Positions 41,719-50,360 of a stretch of 64,000 nt of DNA are shown here, one piece after another. A program made the position numbers and the translations under genes. Source of the DNA: Planctomycetota bacterium (GTDB lineage Bacteria; Planctomycetota; Phycisphaerae; SM23-33); the NCBI GenBank assembly GCA_022705325.1, contig JAKJER010000014.1:78541-142540 (forward strand), in the 5' to 3' direction. Position 1 is the stretch's first letter. Each line of letters begins with the position of its first letter. A model generated the notes under the pieces. It was not told the DNA's origin. It saw only the letters and a program-made list of their open reading frames with translations, and did not search any database.

Positions 41719-41742
41719 CGCAGGCAGGAACGCCTGCGTTAC
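41719..41742. repeat. Palindrome joined to a stop codon (copy 2)
   Basis: CGCAGGC-AGGAAC-GCCTGCG then TTAC. On the minus strand the TAA of the metallopeptidase gene abuts this palindrome, as at 3403-3426. Confidence 0.75.
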
Positions 41743-42515
41743 CGGGGTCGTGTCGTGCTCTTCGGCTGGGGCCTGGTCCGCGGGCGGGCGCCTGGCACCG
41801 GGCCCCAGATCGTCTGCATCAGCTCGTGGATTTCCGGTTCCGCCGTCAGCAGCTCGGCCCGGTTGAAGGGGAAGAAGTCGTTCATGCCGAAGTACGCCTC
41901 GGTCATCTCGGCGAAGAACTCCTTCTGGTCGGTCAGGGCGTAGTGGCGGACCCGCTTGCCGTTGTAGAGCAGCGCCTTGTCGCCATGCCCGCTGGCCTTG
42001 AATCGCTGCCACGCCCGGAGGATTCGGGGCTCGTCGAAGTCCAGCACCTGGTCGTGGTAGGCGTGGGACAGTTCGTGCAGGACGACCCACGGCTGCTCGT
42101 TGACGTTGCGGACCGAGACGAGGTCCTTTGCCTCGGGGATGTGGACGCACTTGGCCAGGTCGGCGGAGTAGCCGTGTTTCTTCAGCCAGTCTGCGCTGGG
42201 GTGGTACTGCATGCACCCCAGCTTGCCGCAGGTGAGGTCCAGCACGATGCGGACGCCCTGGAGCCTGGCCAGGCGGTCCTCGGCCACCACCGCGCGGATG
42301 TCGGAGAGCTTGGCCTCCAGCACCCGCAGGGCCTTGGTGCCCAGGGCTTCGTTGGGCGCCGCCAGCAGCCGGTCGTCCACCAGCACCGTCCAGCCCTGGA
42401 CCTGGCGCGTCGTGCGAGAAGAGGGCTGGGGCGGATCGGCTTTATCCGCCGCCCCCGCGTCGGCCGCAGCCACCATCGCCATTGCCGCGAACGTCCACAG
42501 AAACAACCTGTTCAT
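41739..42515 (-). CDS. Secreted zinc metallopeptidase (HExxH gluzincin-like)
   Basis: A 258-aa protein with a signal peptide (MNRLFLWTFAAMAMVAAADAGA). The catalytic helix is H147-E148-L-S-H151 in VVLHELSHAYHD, and a second acidic helix (EFFAEMTEAYFGMNDFFPF, residues 199-217) offers the third zinc ligand. The layout resembles anthrax lethal factor/ATLF-like peptidases, which is a tentative link. It ends at a shared palindrome. Confidence 0.8.
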   Translation of the reverse strand: MNRLFLWTFAAMAMVAAADAGAADKADPPQPSSRTTRQVQGWTVLVDDRLLAAPNEALGTKALRVLEAKLSDIRAVVAEDRLARLQGVRIVLDLTCGKLGCMQYHPSADWLKKHGYSADLAKCVHIPEAKDLVSVRNVNEQPWVVLHELSHAYHDQVLDFDEPRILRAWQRFKASGHGDKALLYNGKRVRHYALTDQKEFFAEMTEAYFGMNDFFPFNRAELLTAEPEIHELMQTIWGPVPGARPRTRPQPKSTTRPR

Positions 42516-42597
42516 AGGCTCGCCTTCCGGGAAAACCAGGTCCTTCTCGTCCGGCAGATTATGGCACGAGACAGGGTGCTAATCTCCCTTTTTCTTG

Positions 42598-42603
42598 TAC
42601 AAT
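42598..42603 (+). promoter_or_regulatory. -10 element TACAAT before the esterase gene
   Basis: TACAAT in a T-rich run, about 45 bases before the TTG start of the SGNH esterase. No good -35 is seen. Confidence 0.35.
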
Positions 42604-42647
42604 GCGGCTTGGTCGAAGGGACCGAATCCTCTCCGAAGGAATGACCA

Positions 42648-43721
42648 TTGAGAGCGCATCGAGCACTGATCTTCGCCTGTCTGATTGTCCTTGGCCTCTG
42701 TGGTCCATCGGTCCTGGCGGCGGACCCGGCAGCCCTGTCCTTGTCGACGCCGACGGAATGCCAGGTATTCCAGCGGGCCAGTCTCGAGTCGGGCGCGATC
42801 CTGATCGTCTGCACCCCGCCGGAAGGCGCCGACGGCCTGGAGGCTCGCCTGAGCCTGGCCAGTCCAACCTACGCCGGCAAGGCGACCGACTGGATGCTCC
42901 TCTCGCCGCAACGGGGGCCCAGTGGCCTTGTCTCGGGCGAACTGCCCGCCTCGCCTGGTGGATGGTACAAGCTCGAAGTGCGGGCCATGAAAGGCCGCAG
43001 CGTGCTGGCGCGGGGCGTGGTCGGAAAGGTGGGCGTGGGTGAGGTCTTCGTGACGGCGGGGCAGTCCAACTCCGCCAACTTCGGACAGAAGCGCCAGTCA
43101 GCCCGGGACGACCGCGTGGTGTACTTTGACGGCAAGAGTTTCGTGCCGGCCCGCGATCCGATCCCGGGCGGGTTCGGCGGGGGCGGGTCGCCCTGGGCAC
43201 TGCTGGGCGACCTGCTGGCTCAGAGGTGGAAGGTGCCCGTGGCGTTTCGCTCGGCCACGCTGACCTACACGCCGGTGGCTATGTGGCTTCCGCACGCAAA
43301 GCACAAGCAATACGCCACGCTCGTCGAGCGGGTCAAGCAGTTCGGCCCCCGCGGCGTGCGGGCCGTACTGTGGCACCAGGGGGAGTCGGACTCGCTGGCC
43401 AGGACGACGGCCGAGCAATACCGCGATCGCCTGTCGACGGTGATCCGCTCGATGCGCAAGGATATCAGCTACGACGTAGACTGGTTCGTCGCCCAGGCGT
43501 CCTTCCATCCCGGCTCGACGCGGGAGCAGGAGGCGCCGGTGGCGGAGGGACAGAAACTGCTCTGGGAGTCGAAGATCTGCCTGCCCGGGCCGGTCACCGA
43601 CGACCTGCTAGGCAAGGCCAATCGCCACGACGGGGTGCACTTCAGCGAGGCCGGTCTGAAGATTCACGCCCAGCGATGGGCCGACGCCATCCTCAAGGGC
43701 TGCGAACGCACCAGGAAGTGA
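42648..43721 (+). CDS. Secreted SGNH carbohydrate esterase (sialate O-acetylesterase-like)
   Basis: A 357-aa protein with a signal peptide (RAHRALIFACLIVLGLCGPSVLAA). Catalytic marks are the Ser in TAGQSNSAN, the WHQGESDS block and DGVHFSEAG near the C-terminus (Asp and His), as in DUF303/SASA acetyl-esterases, which strip acetyl groups from glycans. The start is a TTG at 42648 with GAAGGA 7 bases upstream; no in-frame ATG gives a signal peptide. The ThDP enzyme gene follows after 61 bases. Confidence 0.85.
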   Translation: MRAHRALIFACLIVLGLCGPSVLAADPAALSLSTPTECQVFQRASLESGAILIVCTPPEGADGLEARLSLASPTYAGKATDWMLLSPQRGPSGLVSGELPASPGGWYKLEVRAMKGRSVLARGVVGKVGVGEVFVTAGQSNSANFGQKRQSARDDRVVYFDGKSFVPARDPIPGGFGGGGSPWALLGDLLAQRWKVPVAFRSATLTYTPVAMWLPHAKHKQYATLVERVKQFGPRGVRAVLWHQGESDSLARTTAEQYRDRLSTVIRSMRKDISYDVDWFVAQASFHPGSTREQEAPVAEGQKLLWESKICLPGPVTDDLLGKANRHDGVHFSEAGLKIHAQRWADAILKGCERTRK

Positions 43722-43782
43722 CGCTGCGCCGGCGTTGGGGCGGCAGCGCCTGCAATTGGCGAGGGGGCGAAAGGAAACGCGC

Positions 43783-45414
43783 ATGGCGGAGTCGATGACG
43801 GTCGGTCGATACCTGGTTCGCCGGCTGGAACAGTGCGGGCTCAAGCACGTGTTCGGCATTCCCGGCGATTACGTCCTGGGCTTCTACGAGCTGCTGCTGG
43901 GCAGTTCCATGGGCGTGGTCGGCACGTGCACGGAGGCGGGGGCGGCCTTCGCAGCCGACGCCTATGCCCGGGTGAACGGTCTGGGGGCGGTCTGCATCAC
44001 CTACTGCGTGGGCGGACTGAACACCATCAACGCGGTGGCCGGCGCGTACGCGGAGAAGTCGCCCCTGGTGGTCATCAGCGGCTCGCCCGCGATGCGGCGG
44101 CGGGTCCGCTCGCCCCTGCTGCACCACCGCGTGAAGGACTTCAACACGCAGGCGCTCATCTTCGAGCAGGTCACGGCCGCCACCGCCGTGCTGAACGACC
44201 CGGCCCGCGCGCCCGCCCAGATCGACCAGGCGCTGGCGGCCTGCCTGCGGACCAAGCGCCCGGTGTACATCGAGCTGCCCACCGACGTGTGCGACCGTCC
44301 CTGCGCCAAGCCCGCCCGCCTGGACGTCTCCAGCCCGCCCAGCGACAAGGCGAGCCTGGGCGAGGCCGTCGCCGAGGCCGCCCAGATGCTCCGCCGCGCC
44401 CGCCGCCCGGTCATCCTGGCGGGCGTGGAGATCCATCGCTTCGGCCTGCAGGACCTGCTGCTGGACCTGGTCGACAAGAGCGGCTACCCCGTGGCGGCCA
44501 CGCTGCTGGGCAAGAGCGTCATCTCCGAGCGCCACCCGCAGTATCTGGGCATCTACGAGGGAGCGATGGGCCGGGAAGAGGTCAGGCGGGCCGTCGAGTC
44601 GGCGGACTGCGTGCTCATCCTGGGCGCGTTCATGACGGACATCAATCTCGGCGTCTTCACCGCCCACCTGGACGTGTCGCGAACCATCAACGCCACCAGC
44701 GAGCAGATCGCCATCAAGCACCACCACTTCGACGGCGTCCAGTTGGGCGACTTCCTCCGCGGACTGATCCGCCAACTGCCCCGCTCCAGACGGCGACAGA
44801 AGAAAGCCCCCGCAGTGTCGGCCCGACCATACACCCCTCGAAAGAGCAGGCCGATCACCGTCCGGCGGTTCTTCGCCCGCATGAACGAGTTCCTCGAGGA
44901 CGACTTCGTGGTCATCAGCGACATCGGCGACAGCCTGTTCGGCGCAGCCGACCTGACCATCCACCGTCGCACCGAGTTCATCAGCCCGGCCTATTACACG
45001 TCGATGGGCTTCGGCATCCCGGCGGCCCTGGGCGCCCAGATCCGCGACCGGCGGCTGCGCCCGATCGTCTTCGTCGGCGACGGGGCGTTCCAGATGACGG
45101 GCATGGAGTTGTCCACGATCGTCCGCTGCGGGCTCAACCCGATCGTCTTCGTGCTCAACAACCGCGGCTACACCACCGAACGGTTCATCCAGGACGGTCC
45201 GTTCAACGACATCCACGAATGGTCGTATCAGGCCGTCACGCAGGTCCTGCGCGGCGGGCAGGGCCTGGAGGTGCGGACCGAGGGCGACCTGGAATGCTCC
45301 CTGGCGCAGGCAAGGACGCACCTGGGGAGTTTCTCCATCGTGAACGTCCACCTCGACCCCTACGACAAGTCCGACGCCCTGGTCCGCCTGGCCAGCCGGC
45401 TGGCCAACCAGTGA
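43783..45414 (+). CDS. ThDP-dependent 2-keto acid decarboxylase
   Basis: A 543-aa enzyme of the pyruvate/indolepyruvate decarboxylase family. The Glu that activates the cofactor is in VGTCTEAGAAFAADAYAR, and the ThDP/Mg motif is GDGAFQMTGMELS...NNRG. N-, middle and C-domains have normal length. The ATG at 43783 has AAGGAAA upstream. The product would be an aldehyde from a keto-acid, in the cytoplasm. It faces the large membrane-protein gene with 12 bases between stops. Confidence 0.92.
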   Translation: MAESMTVGRYLVRRLEQCGLKHVFGIPGDYVLGFYELLLGSSMGVVGTCTEAGAAFAADAYARVNGLGAVCITYCVGGLNTINAVAGAYAEKSPLVVISGSPAMRRRVRSPLLHHRVKDFNTQALIFEQVTAATAVLNDPARAPAQIDQALAACLRTKRPVYIELPTDVCDRPCAKPARLDVSSPPSDKASLGEAVAEAAQMLRRARRPVILAGVEIHRFGLQDLLLDLVDKSGYPVAATLLGKSVISERHPQYLGIYEGAMGREEVRRAVESADCVLILGAFMTDINLGVFTAHLDVSRTINATSEQIAIKHHHFDGVQLGDFLRGLIRQLPRSRRRQKKAPAVSARPYTPRKSRPITVRRFFARMNEFLEDDFVVISDIGDSLFGAADLTIHRRTEFISPAYYTSMGFGIPAALGAQIRDRRLRPIVFVGDGAFQMTGMELSTIVRCGLNPIVFVLNNRGYTTERFIQDGPFNDIHEWSYQAVTQVLRGGQGLEVRTEGDLECSLAQARTHLGSFSIVNVHLDPYDKSDALVRLASRLANQ

Positions 45415-45426
45415 GCCCGCGGGCGA

Positions 45427-48400
45427 TCACTTGGCCTTGTACATGGGCAGGTAGCGGTAGTACACCTCGAGCGTGAGGGCGTTGATGGCCGTGGTGTAGA
45501 CCTTGCCCCCGCGGCTGCCGTACTTGCTGTTGGTGTCCCAGCATCCGTCCTCCTCGCCCCCGCGCTGCTGGGTGCGGCGAAGGAACTCCTGGATCTGGTT
45601 GTTCCATTTCTCCCACGCCTCGCCGCGCATCTGCGACAGGGCCAGCGTCGCGTAGTACCAGTAGTAGTAATGCTTCTGTCCCTGCCCGGGCGGGTTCTTG
45701 AGCATGTAGTCGGCCGCCGCCTGCTCCTGCTGGGGGCTGAAGCGCTGCCCCAGCAGGATGCGGGTGAAGACGGCCTCGGCGGTCATCGACGGGAGGGGGT
45801 TGGGCCCCTGGTAGCCGGCCAGCATCCGCAGCGGGGGCACCGAGGCATGGTCCAGCCAGCGGAACGCCCGGTCGCGGACTTCCTGCGGAATGCGATAGCC
45901 GAGCATCTCCACGCTGTGCAACGCCATGACCTGCCAGCCGACCACGCTGGTGTCGCCCGGATCGCCCGGGTCGTATCGCCACCCGCCGGTCTGGCGGTTC
46001 TGGGACCGGACGATGAAGTCGGCTGCCTTCAGGGCCATCTGGCGGCAGCGATCATCGCCGGTCATGATGGCCGCCTCGGCGACCGCCAGCGTGGCGATGG
46101 CTTGGCAATACATGTCCCCGCCGTCACGAAGGTCGCCGTTGTCCTTCGCCTTGGACAGCAGATACTCCACCGCCTTGGAGGCCACCTCGCGATAGGGGCC
46201 CGGCTTGGTGTGTGTGTGGTCGCTGGCCAGGAAGCTCAGCGTCGCCATGCCCGTCAAGGCCATGTGAGGTCGGCCCCGGCTGCCCTTGCCCCCGCCTCCT
46301 CGCCCGCCGGCAGGCCAGCCCCCGTCCTTCTGCTGGTGCCGGGCGAGGTAGCCCAGCGCCCGACCGACCGCTTCCTCGCTTTCCTTCGAGCCGCCCATCT
46401 CGCGGATGAGCTTCTGCCGCTGCTCGAATGATCGCTGGAAGAGCGACTCGGGCGAGGCCAGCCGGCCGGGCCCGATGGGGGCAGTGATGGGTGTGACGAA
46501 GGCGACTTCCATGGGCGTCTCGACGGGAACGTCGATGGAGGTGGCGCGGGGGATGCTGCCCAACGGATCGCGGATCATCGACGTGCGGGCCAGGTGGCTG
46601 GCTGGCACGTCCGGGGCCGGTTGGGCGGTCTGGGAAGGCCGCTCGGCGGGCGTCAGGGAGACCGCCTTGGCCTCGATCGGTCGCGGGGCGGCCACTCCCG
46701 CGGCCACGACGGGCGGCGGGACGTTTTGCGCGGGCTGGGCGGGCGCGGCCGCGACCGGCAACTGGATGCGGATCGACTCGCTCAACGAGGGCACGTCCAG
46801 GGCGAGTTGCGTTTCCCTCGGCGGAGCGGGCGCCTGGCGGCGGACGTCGGCCAGCGTGACCGCCGAGTGGGGCACGACCTGGGCGGCGGGCAAGGCCTGG
46901 GGCGAAGGGTTGGTCTTGGGCCCGGGCCCGGAGGTGGGCAACGGCTGGGCAGGGGCCTGGGCGATCTCGATAGGTTGAGGCGGCGCGGGCTGGGCGTCGG
47001 GCCTGGCCTCGGCGGCTCGCACGGGCTGGGTGGTCGGCTGGACGGGGCTGGCCGGCGCGACCGCCGCGGCCATCAGTTCGACGGGTCGGGGCTGCTGTGC
47101 GTCTTGCGGGCGCGGCTGGAGGGCGGAACGCGGCGCCAGCAGCACGGGCTCGAAGGTCGGCTGGGGCTCGACGCTGGCGACCGGCACGATCGGGGCCGGC
47201 CTGAGCACCGGGCGGTCAGGCGCGGGCGGGGCCTCGACGGGCTTGGCCGCCAGCTCCCGCACCGCCGTCGGGGCGGGCGGCGGGGGCGGTTCGTCCTGGC
47301 GCACGGGGCGCTGGAGCTGGATCTGGATCTGCGGCGCCTGGGCCAGCAGCTCCGGTTGGGGCAGGGAGACCGCCTCAGCCGGGCGGGGCGTCTGGAGCTT
47401 CGGCGCCTCCGGCTGAATGGTGAACGAAGCCGGCTGGACCTGGGCGGCGGGCACGTTCAGCGGCGCGAGTTGCGGCTGGACCTTCGGCGGCGCGGGCAGC
47501 TCGACCTGGCGGATCTCGTCGGGGGCGGCCTGGTTCACCGGCAGGTCGGTGAGCTGTTTGCGGACCTGGAGGCTGACCTCGACCTGGCGCGAGAGGTCCA
47601 GATTGACCGCCACCGTCATGCCCGCCTCGCGGGCCACGTACTCCACCAGTTTCTGCGTCAGGATGACGGTGCTGAAGAGCACCGTCAGCAGCAGGTGGAT
47701 CAGCAGCGAGATCGCCAGGCACTTCTGGAGCAGGCTGAGATGGCGATAGCCGACCGCCCGCAGCCACAGCAGCAGGGGGATCAGCAATGCCAGGGCGATC
47801 AGCAGGGCGTACCAGCTCCAGCCGAGTTGGGGCAGCGGGCGCGGCTCGCGGAGGGCGTAGACTTCGCGCGAGTGGGACTGGAAGAGGTCGTAGCCGCCCT
47901 GGGACTGCTCTCGGTCGCTGCTGAAGTAGAGGGTGAACCCGCCCATCACCGGCTGGGGGTCGGTGTCGTTGTGCGGGGTGTTGATCTGGGGGCCGAGGTT
48001 CTCGACCCGCTCGCAGACGCCCTCGTGGAGCCGGCAGCGATAGAGGTCGAAGCCGCCCTGGCCGCCGGGACGATTGGAAGCGAAATACAGGAAGTCGCCC
48101 CCGGGCGAAACGCTGCACGCCCCGTCGTGCCAGGGCGTGTTCACGCCCACCAACTCCAGCGCGGGCGACATCGAGAGCGCCGCGCCCGGCTGGGTCGACG
48201 GCTCGGCTTTCTGTCCCTTGGCGGCGGGCGGCGCGTGCATGTCGCAGACGAACAGGTCGTAGTCGCCCAGGGCAGCCTCGCGGATCGTCGCCCGCCAGGC
48301 CACGCCCTCCTGTTTGGCCGCCGCCTTGCGGTTGGTGGCGAAGTACAGCCGCTTGCCGTCGGGACTGGGGGCCGGGCTGTAATCGTTGTACGGGCTGTTG

Positions 48401-48942
48401 ACGTTGGGGCCCAGGTTGAACGGCCGGCCCCACCGCCCGTTCTCTCGTGGACAGGCCCACAGGTCGTATTGGCCCAGCCCGCCCGGACGGTCCGAGTAGA
48501 ACAAAAGAAATCGCCCGTCGGGGGTCAGCCGCGGGCCCAGTTCGTCGTGCGGGGTGTTGACTTCCTTGAGAGGCGTTGGCGAGGACCACTTGCCCTCGCG
48601 CCGCGTCGAGACGTAGAGGTCGGCCCCCTTGCCGGGCAGGCCGCGAACGAAGAACAGTTCCGCCCCTTCGTTCGGGGCGGCCGGCTCGTATTCCTGGTCG
48701 GCGGAGTTCAGGTCGCCCTCGATGGGGCTGCCTTCGCTCCAGAGCACCTGGCGGAGGTGGGCCTGCCGATCCTGGACGCGAAGGGTCTGGTCGTCGGTCC
48801 AGACCTGCCTGCCGCGCAGCCACACCACCACGCCCGCCGTCAGCAAGGCCAGCATCAGCGCGGTGGCGATCGCCGCCGGGATCCACTTGCGATTGGTCCC
48901 CGGCGGACGGAACGCATTGGAGGTTGTCGATTGCTGGGTCAT
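45427..48942 (-). CDS. Giant membrane protein: PD40 propeller, proline-rich arm and terpenoid-cyclase-like toroid
   Basis: A 1,171-aa protein with a clear order of parts. TM1 spans about 21-43. A periplasmic PD40/TolB-like propeller (95-360) has blades such as FLLFYSDRPGGLGQYDLW and LYFASNRPGGQGGFDLY-type repeats. A TM2/TM3 hairpin (377-396 and 405-430) follows. Then comes a Pro/Gln/Ala-rich arm of about 330 residues (470-800). The C-terminus is an alpha/alpha-toroid of the prenyltransferase/squalene-cyclase type (855-1165) with KDGGWP and QTGGWRY motifs. The last gene of the TPR - ExbB - ExbD cluster. The toroid lacks the DDTAD-type acid motif, so it is probably not a cyclase. It may play the TonB/TolA role. 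Confidence 0.8.
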   Translation of the reverse strand: MTQQSTTSNAFRPPGTNRKWIPAAIATALMLALLTAGVVVWLRGRQVWTDDQTLRVQDRQAHLRQVLWSEGSPIEGDLNSADQEYEPAAPNEGAELFFVRGLPGKGADLYVSTRREGKWSSPTPLKEVNTPHDELGPRLTPDGRFLLFYSDRPGGLGQYDLWACPRENGRWGRPFNLGPNVNSPYNDYSPAPSPDGKRLYFATNRKAAAKQEGVAWRATIREAALGDYDLFVCDMHAPPAAKGQKAEPSTQPGAALSMSPALELVGVNTPWHDGACSVSPGGDFLYFASNRPGGQGGFDLYRCRLHEGVCERVENLGPQINTPHNDTDPQPVMGGFTLYFSSDREQSQGGYDLFQSHSREVYALREPRPLPQLGWSWYALLIALALLIPLLLWLRAVGYRHLSLLQKCLAISLLIHLLLTVLFSTVILTQKLVEYVAREAGMTVAVNLDLSRQVEVSLQVRKQLTDLPVNQAAPDEIRQVELPAPPKVQPQLAPLNVPAAQVQPASFTIQPEAPKLQTPRPAEAVSLPQPELLAQAPQIQIQLQRPVRQDEPPPPPAPTAVRELAAKPVEAPPAPDRPVLRPAPIVPVASVEPQPTFEPVLLAPRSALQPRPQDAQQPRPVELMAAAVAPASPVQPTTQPVRAAEARPDAQPAPPQPIEIAQAPAQPLPTSGPGPKTNPSPQALPAAQVVPHSAVTLADVRRQAPAPPRETQLALDVPSLSESIRIQLPVAAAPAQPAQNVPPPVVAAGVAAPRPIEAKAVSLTPAERPSQTAQPAPDVPASHLARTSMIRDPLGSIPRATSIDVPVETPMEVAFVTPITAPIGPGRLASPESLFQRSFEQRQKLIREMGGSKESEEAVGRALGYLARHQQKDGGWPAGGRGGGGKGSRGRPHMALTGMATLSFLASDHTHTKPGPYREVASKAVEYLLSKAKDNGDLRDGGDMYCQAIATLAVAEAAIMTGDDRCRQMALKAADFIVRSQNRQTGGWRYDPGDPGDTSVVGWQVMALHSVEMLGYRIPQEVRDRAFRWLDHASVPPLRMLAGYQGPNPLPSMTAEAVFTRILLGQRFSPQQEQAAADYMLKNPPGQGQKHYYYWYYATLALSQMRGEAWEKWNNQIQEFLRRTQQRGGEEDGCWDTNSKYGSRGGKVYTTAINALTLEVYYRYLPMYKAK

Positions 48943-48968
48943 GTCAGCATCCCATCACTGTCGAGCCC

Positions 48969-48986
48969 GCCTGCGGTCGGACAGGC
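48969..48986. repeat. Weak dispersed palindrome between the ExbD and PD40 genes
   Basis: GCCTG and CAGGC arms around an 8-base loop; weak member of the family. Confidence 0.35.
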
Positions 48987-49023
48987 TGGTCATGTCGCCG
49001 GTCGTCTTCCTGCTGCCGGCTTC

Positions 49024-49461
49024 TTACGGCTGCACCTTCTGCGCCGTCGGCGCATCCAGCACGTATCCGATCTTGAGCTGCCCGATGCCGTTGGTCCGGC
49101 AGACGTTGGCCACGGCCGCGAAGTACCGGTGGAACGCGCTCTCGTCGCAGCGGATCAGCACTTCCCGGCTGGGGTCGTCCTTCACCATCTGCTGGAGCAG
49201 AACGGACAGGCCCGCCATGGTGTAGTCCTGCCCGCCGATCTTCATCGAGCCGTCGGGGGCGATGTTGACGATCACCTGCTGCGGCGGGGCCGACAGCGGC
49301 TGAATGGTCGACGTGGCGGGCAACTGAATGTCCTGCTCGCGCTCCTCCTGGGCAAAGGTGGTGGCCACCAGGAAGAAGATCAGCAGCAGGAAGACCATGT
49401 CGATCAGCGGGGTCATGTTGAAGGCGTTTTCTTCGTCGGTGTTGGCGTCGCGGATTCGCAT
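49024..49461 (-). CDS. ExbD/TolR-family protein
   Basis: A 145-aa protein with one N-terminal membrane helix (about 18-38). It carries the functional Asp D21 in NMTPLIDMVFLLLIFFLV, which takes part in proton flow, followed by a periplasmic domain ending YVLDAPTAQKVQP. It follows the ExbB-like gene by 25 bases and precedes the giant PD40/toroid gene. Together they would use proton motive force to drive a periplasm-spanning partner. Confidence 0.94.
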   Translation of the reverse strand: MRIRDANTDEENAFNMTPLIDMVFLLLIFFLVATTFAQEEREQDIQLPATSTIQPLSAPPQQVIVNIAPDGSMKIGGQDYTMAGLSVLLQQMVKDDPSREVLIRCDESAFHRYFAAVANVCRTNGIGQLKIGYVLDAPTAQKVQP

Positions 49462-49486
49462 GGTAGTTCTCGGTAGCGGGCGCTCA

Positions 49487-50293
49487 CTAGGCCTTGGCCG
49501 GTTCGGCCATGTAGTGCTCGACGAACTCGATCGACAGGTCGTTCATCTCGGAGACGATGCGGTCGATCTTGCCCAGGAAGTAGTAGTAAAAGACCAGCAC
49601 GGGGATGGCCACCAGCAGCCCGGCGTAGGTGGTGACCAGGGCCTCGTAGATGCCCTGGGCCAGCGACGTGGCCTTGCCCAGGCCCTTGACGCTGGCGACC
49701 TGGAAGGCCTTGATCATTCCCGAGACGGTGCCCAGCAGGCCCAGGAGGGGCGCGATGCTGCCGACGGCGAACAGCCCGCGGAGGTTGCGCTTGAGCTTGG
49801 CGATTTCGTTGGCGCCGGCGTCCTCGATGGCCTGTTCGACGGTCTGCTCGTCGCGGTGCATCTTGCCGATCCCCGCCGCCAGCACGCGGGCCAGCGGCGA
49901 GGCGTTGGCGTGGCAGTAGTTCAGCCCCGCCGAGCGGTCCTCCTGCCCCGGCTTGTAAGTGTCTTTGAGCTGATCCAGCAGTCGGGGCGGGATGATCTTG
50001 TCCTTGCGCAGCGAGATCAGCCGCTCGATGATCAGGGCCAGGCCCACCAGGCTGGCCAGGACGATCGGCAGCATGAACCACCCGCCTCGCTCGAAGAGTT
50101 CGAGCATGGACATCGAGGGCGGCGTGGCGTCCGCCTTATCGGCTTCGGGCCGGGCGGTCCCTCCCGGGGCGGGGGCGCCCGCCTTGTCGGCCTGGGCGGC
50201 GCAGTACGGGCCGGCCGCCGCCACCACCAGGGCCAGCACCAGGTAGGGGGGCAGGCGGCGGAGGAACGTCAACAGTTTGCTGGAGCGCTTCAC
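49487..50293 (-). CDS. MotA/TolQ/ExbB-family proton channel
   Basis: A 268-aa protein. After a signal-like N-terminus (residues 1-33) and a periplasmic linker, there are three membrane segments: about 72-93 (MLPIVLASLVGLALIIERL), about 165-190 and about 205-230. The conserved stretch is FAVGSIAPLLGLLGTVSGMIKAF with IYEALVTTYAGLLVAIPVLVFYYYF. The start is GTG at 50293 with AAGGAG upstream. The extra N-terminal part is a variant common in planctomycetes and gamma-proteobacterial ExbB. Paired with ExbD. Confidence 0.93.
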   Translation of the reverse strand: MKRSSKLLTFLRRLPPYLVLALVVAAAGPYCAAQADKAGAPAPGGTARPEADKADATPPSMSMLELFERGGWFMLPIVLASLVGLALIIERLISLRKDKIIPPRLLDQLKDTYKPGQEDRSAGLNYCHANASPLARVLAAGIGKMHRDEQTVEQAIEDAGANEIAKLKRNLRGLFAVGSIAPLLGLLGTVSGMIKAFQVASVKGLGKATSLAQGIYEALVTTYAGLLVAIPVLVFYYYFLGKIDRIVSEMNDLSIEFVEHYMAEPAKA

Positions 50294-50330
50294 GTGGGCA
50301 TCTCCTTCTTGCGGGTGTTCGGTTGTACGA

Positions 50331-50346
50331 CCCGCCTGTCGGCGGG
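50331..50346. repeat. Hairpin CCCGCC-TGTC-GGCGGG
   Basis: A 6-bp stem in the gap between the TPR and ExbB genes; it differs from the dispersed family by one base in each arm. Confidence 0.4.
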
Positions 50347-50360
50347 CCGTTCGTCGGCGA

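Noticed and set aside
45427..48942. A squalene-hopene cyclase or prenyltransferase enzyme
   Set aside because: The toroid has QxxGGW-like motifs but no acidic catalytic motif, and it is attached to a membrane/propeller protein next to ExbBD.
46594..49476. A 960-residue plus-strand frame opposite the PD40/toroid gene
   Set aside because: Arg/Gly/Leu-rich with no motif; it overlaps two clearly coding minus-strand genes.
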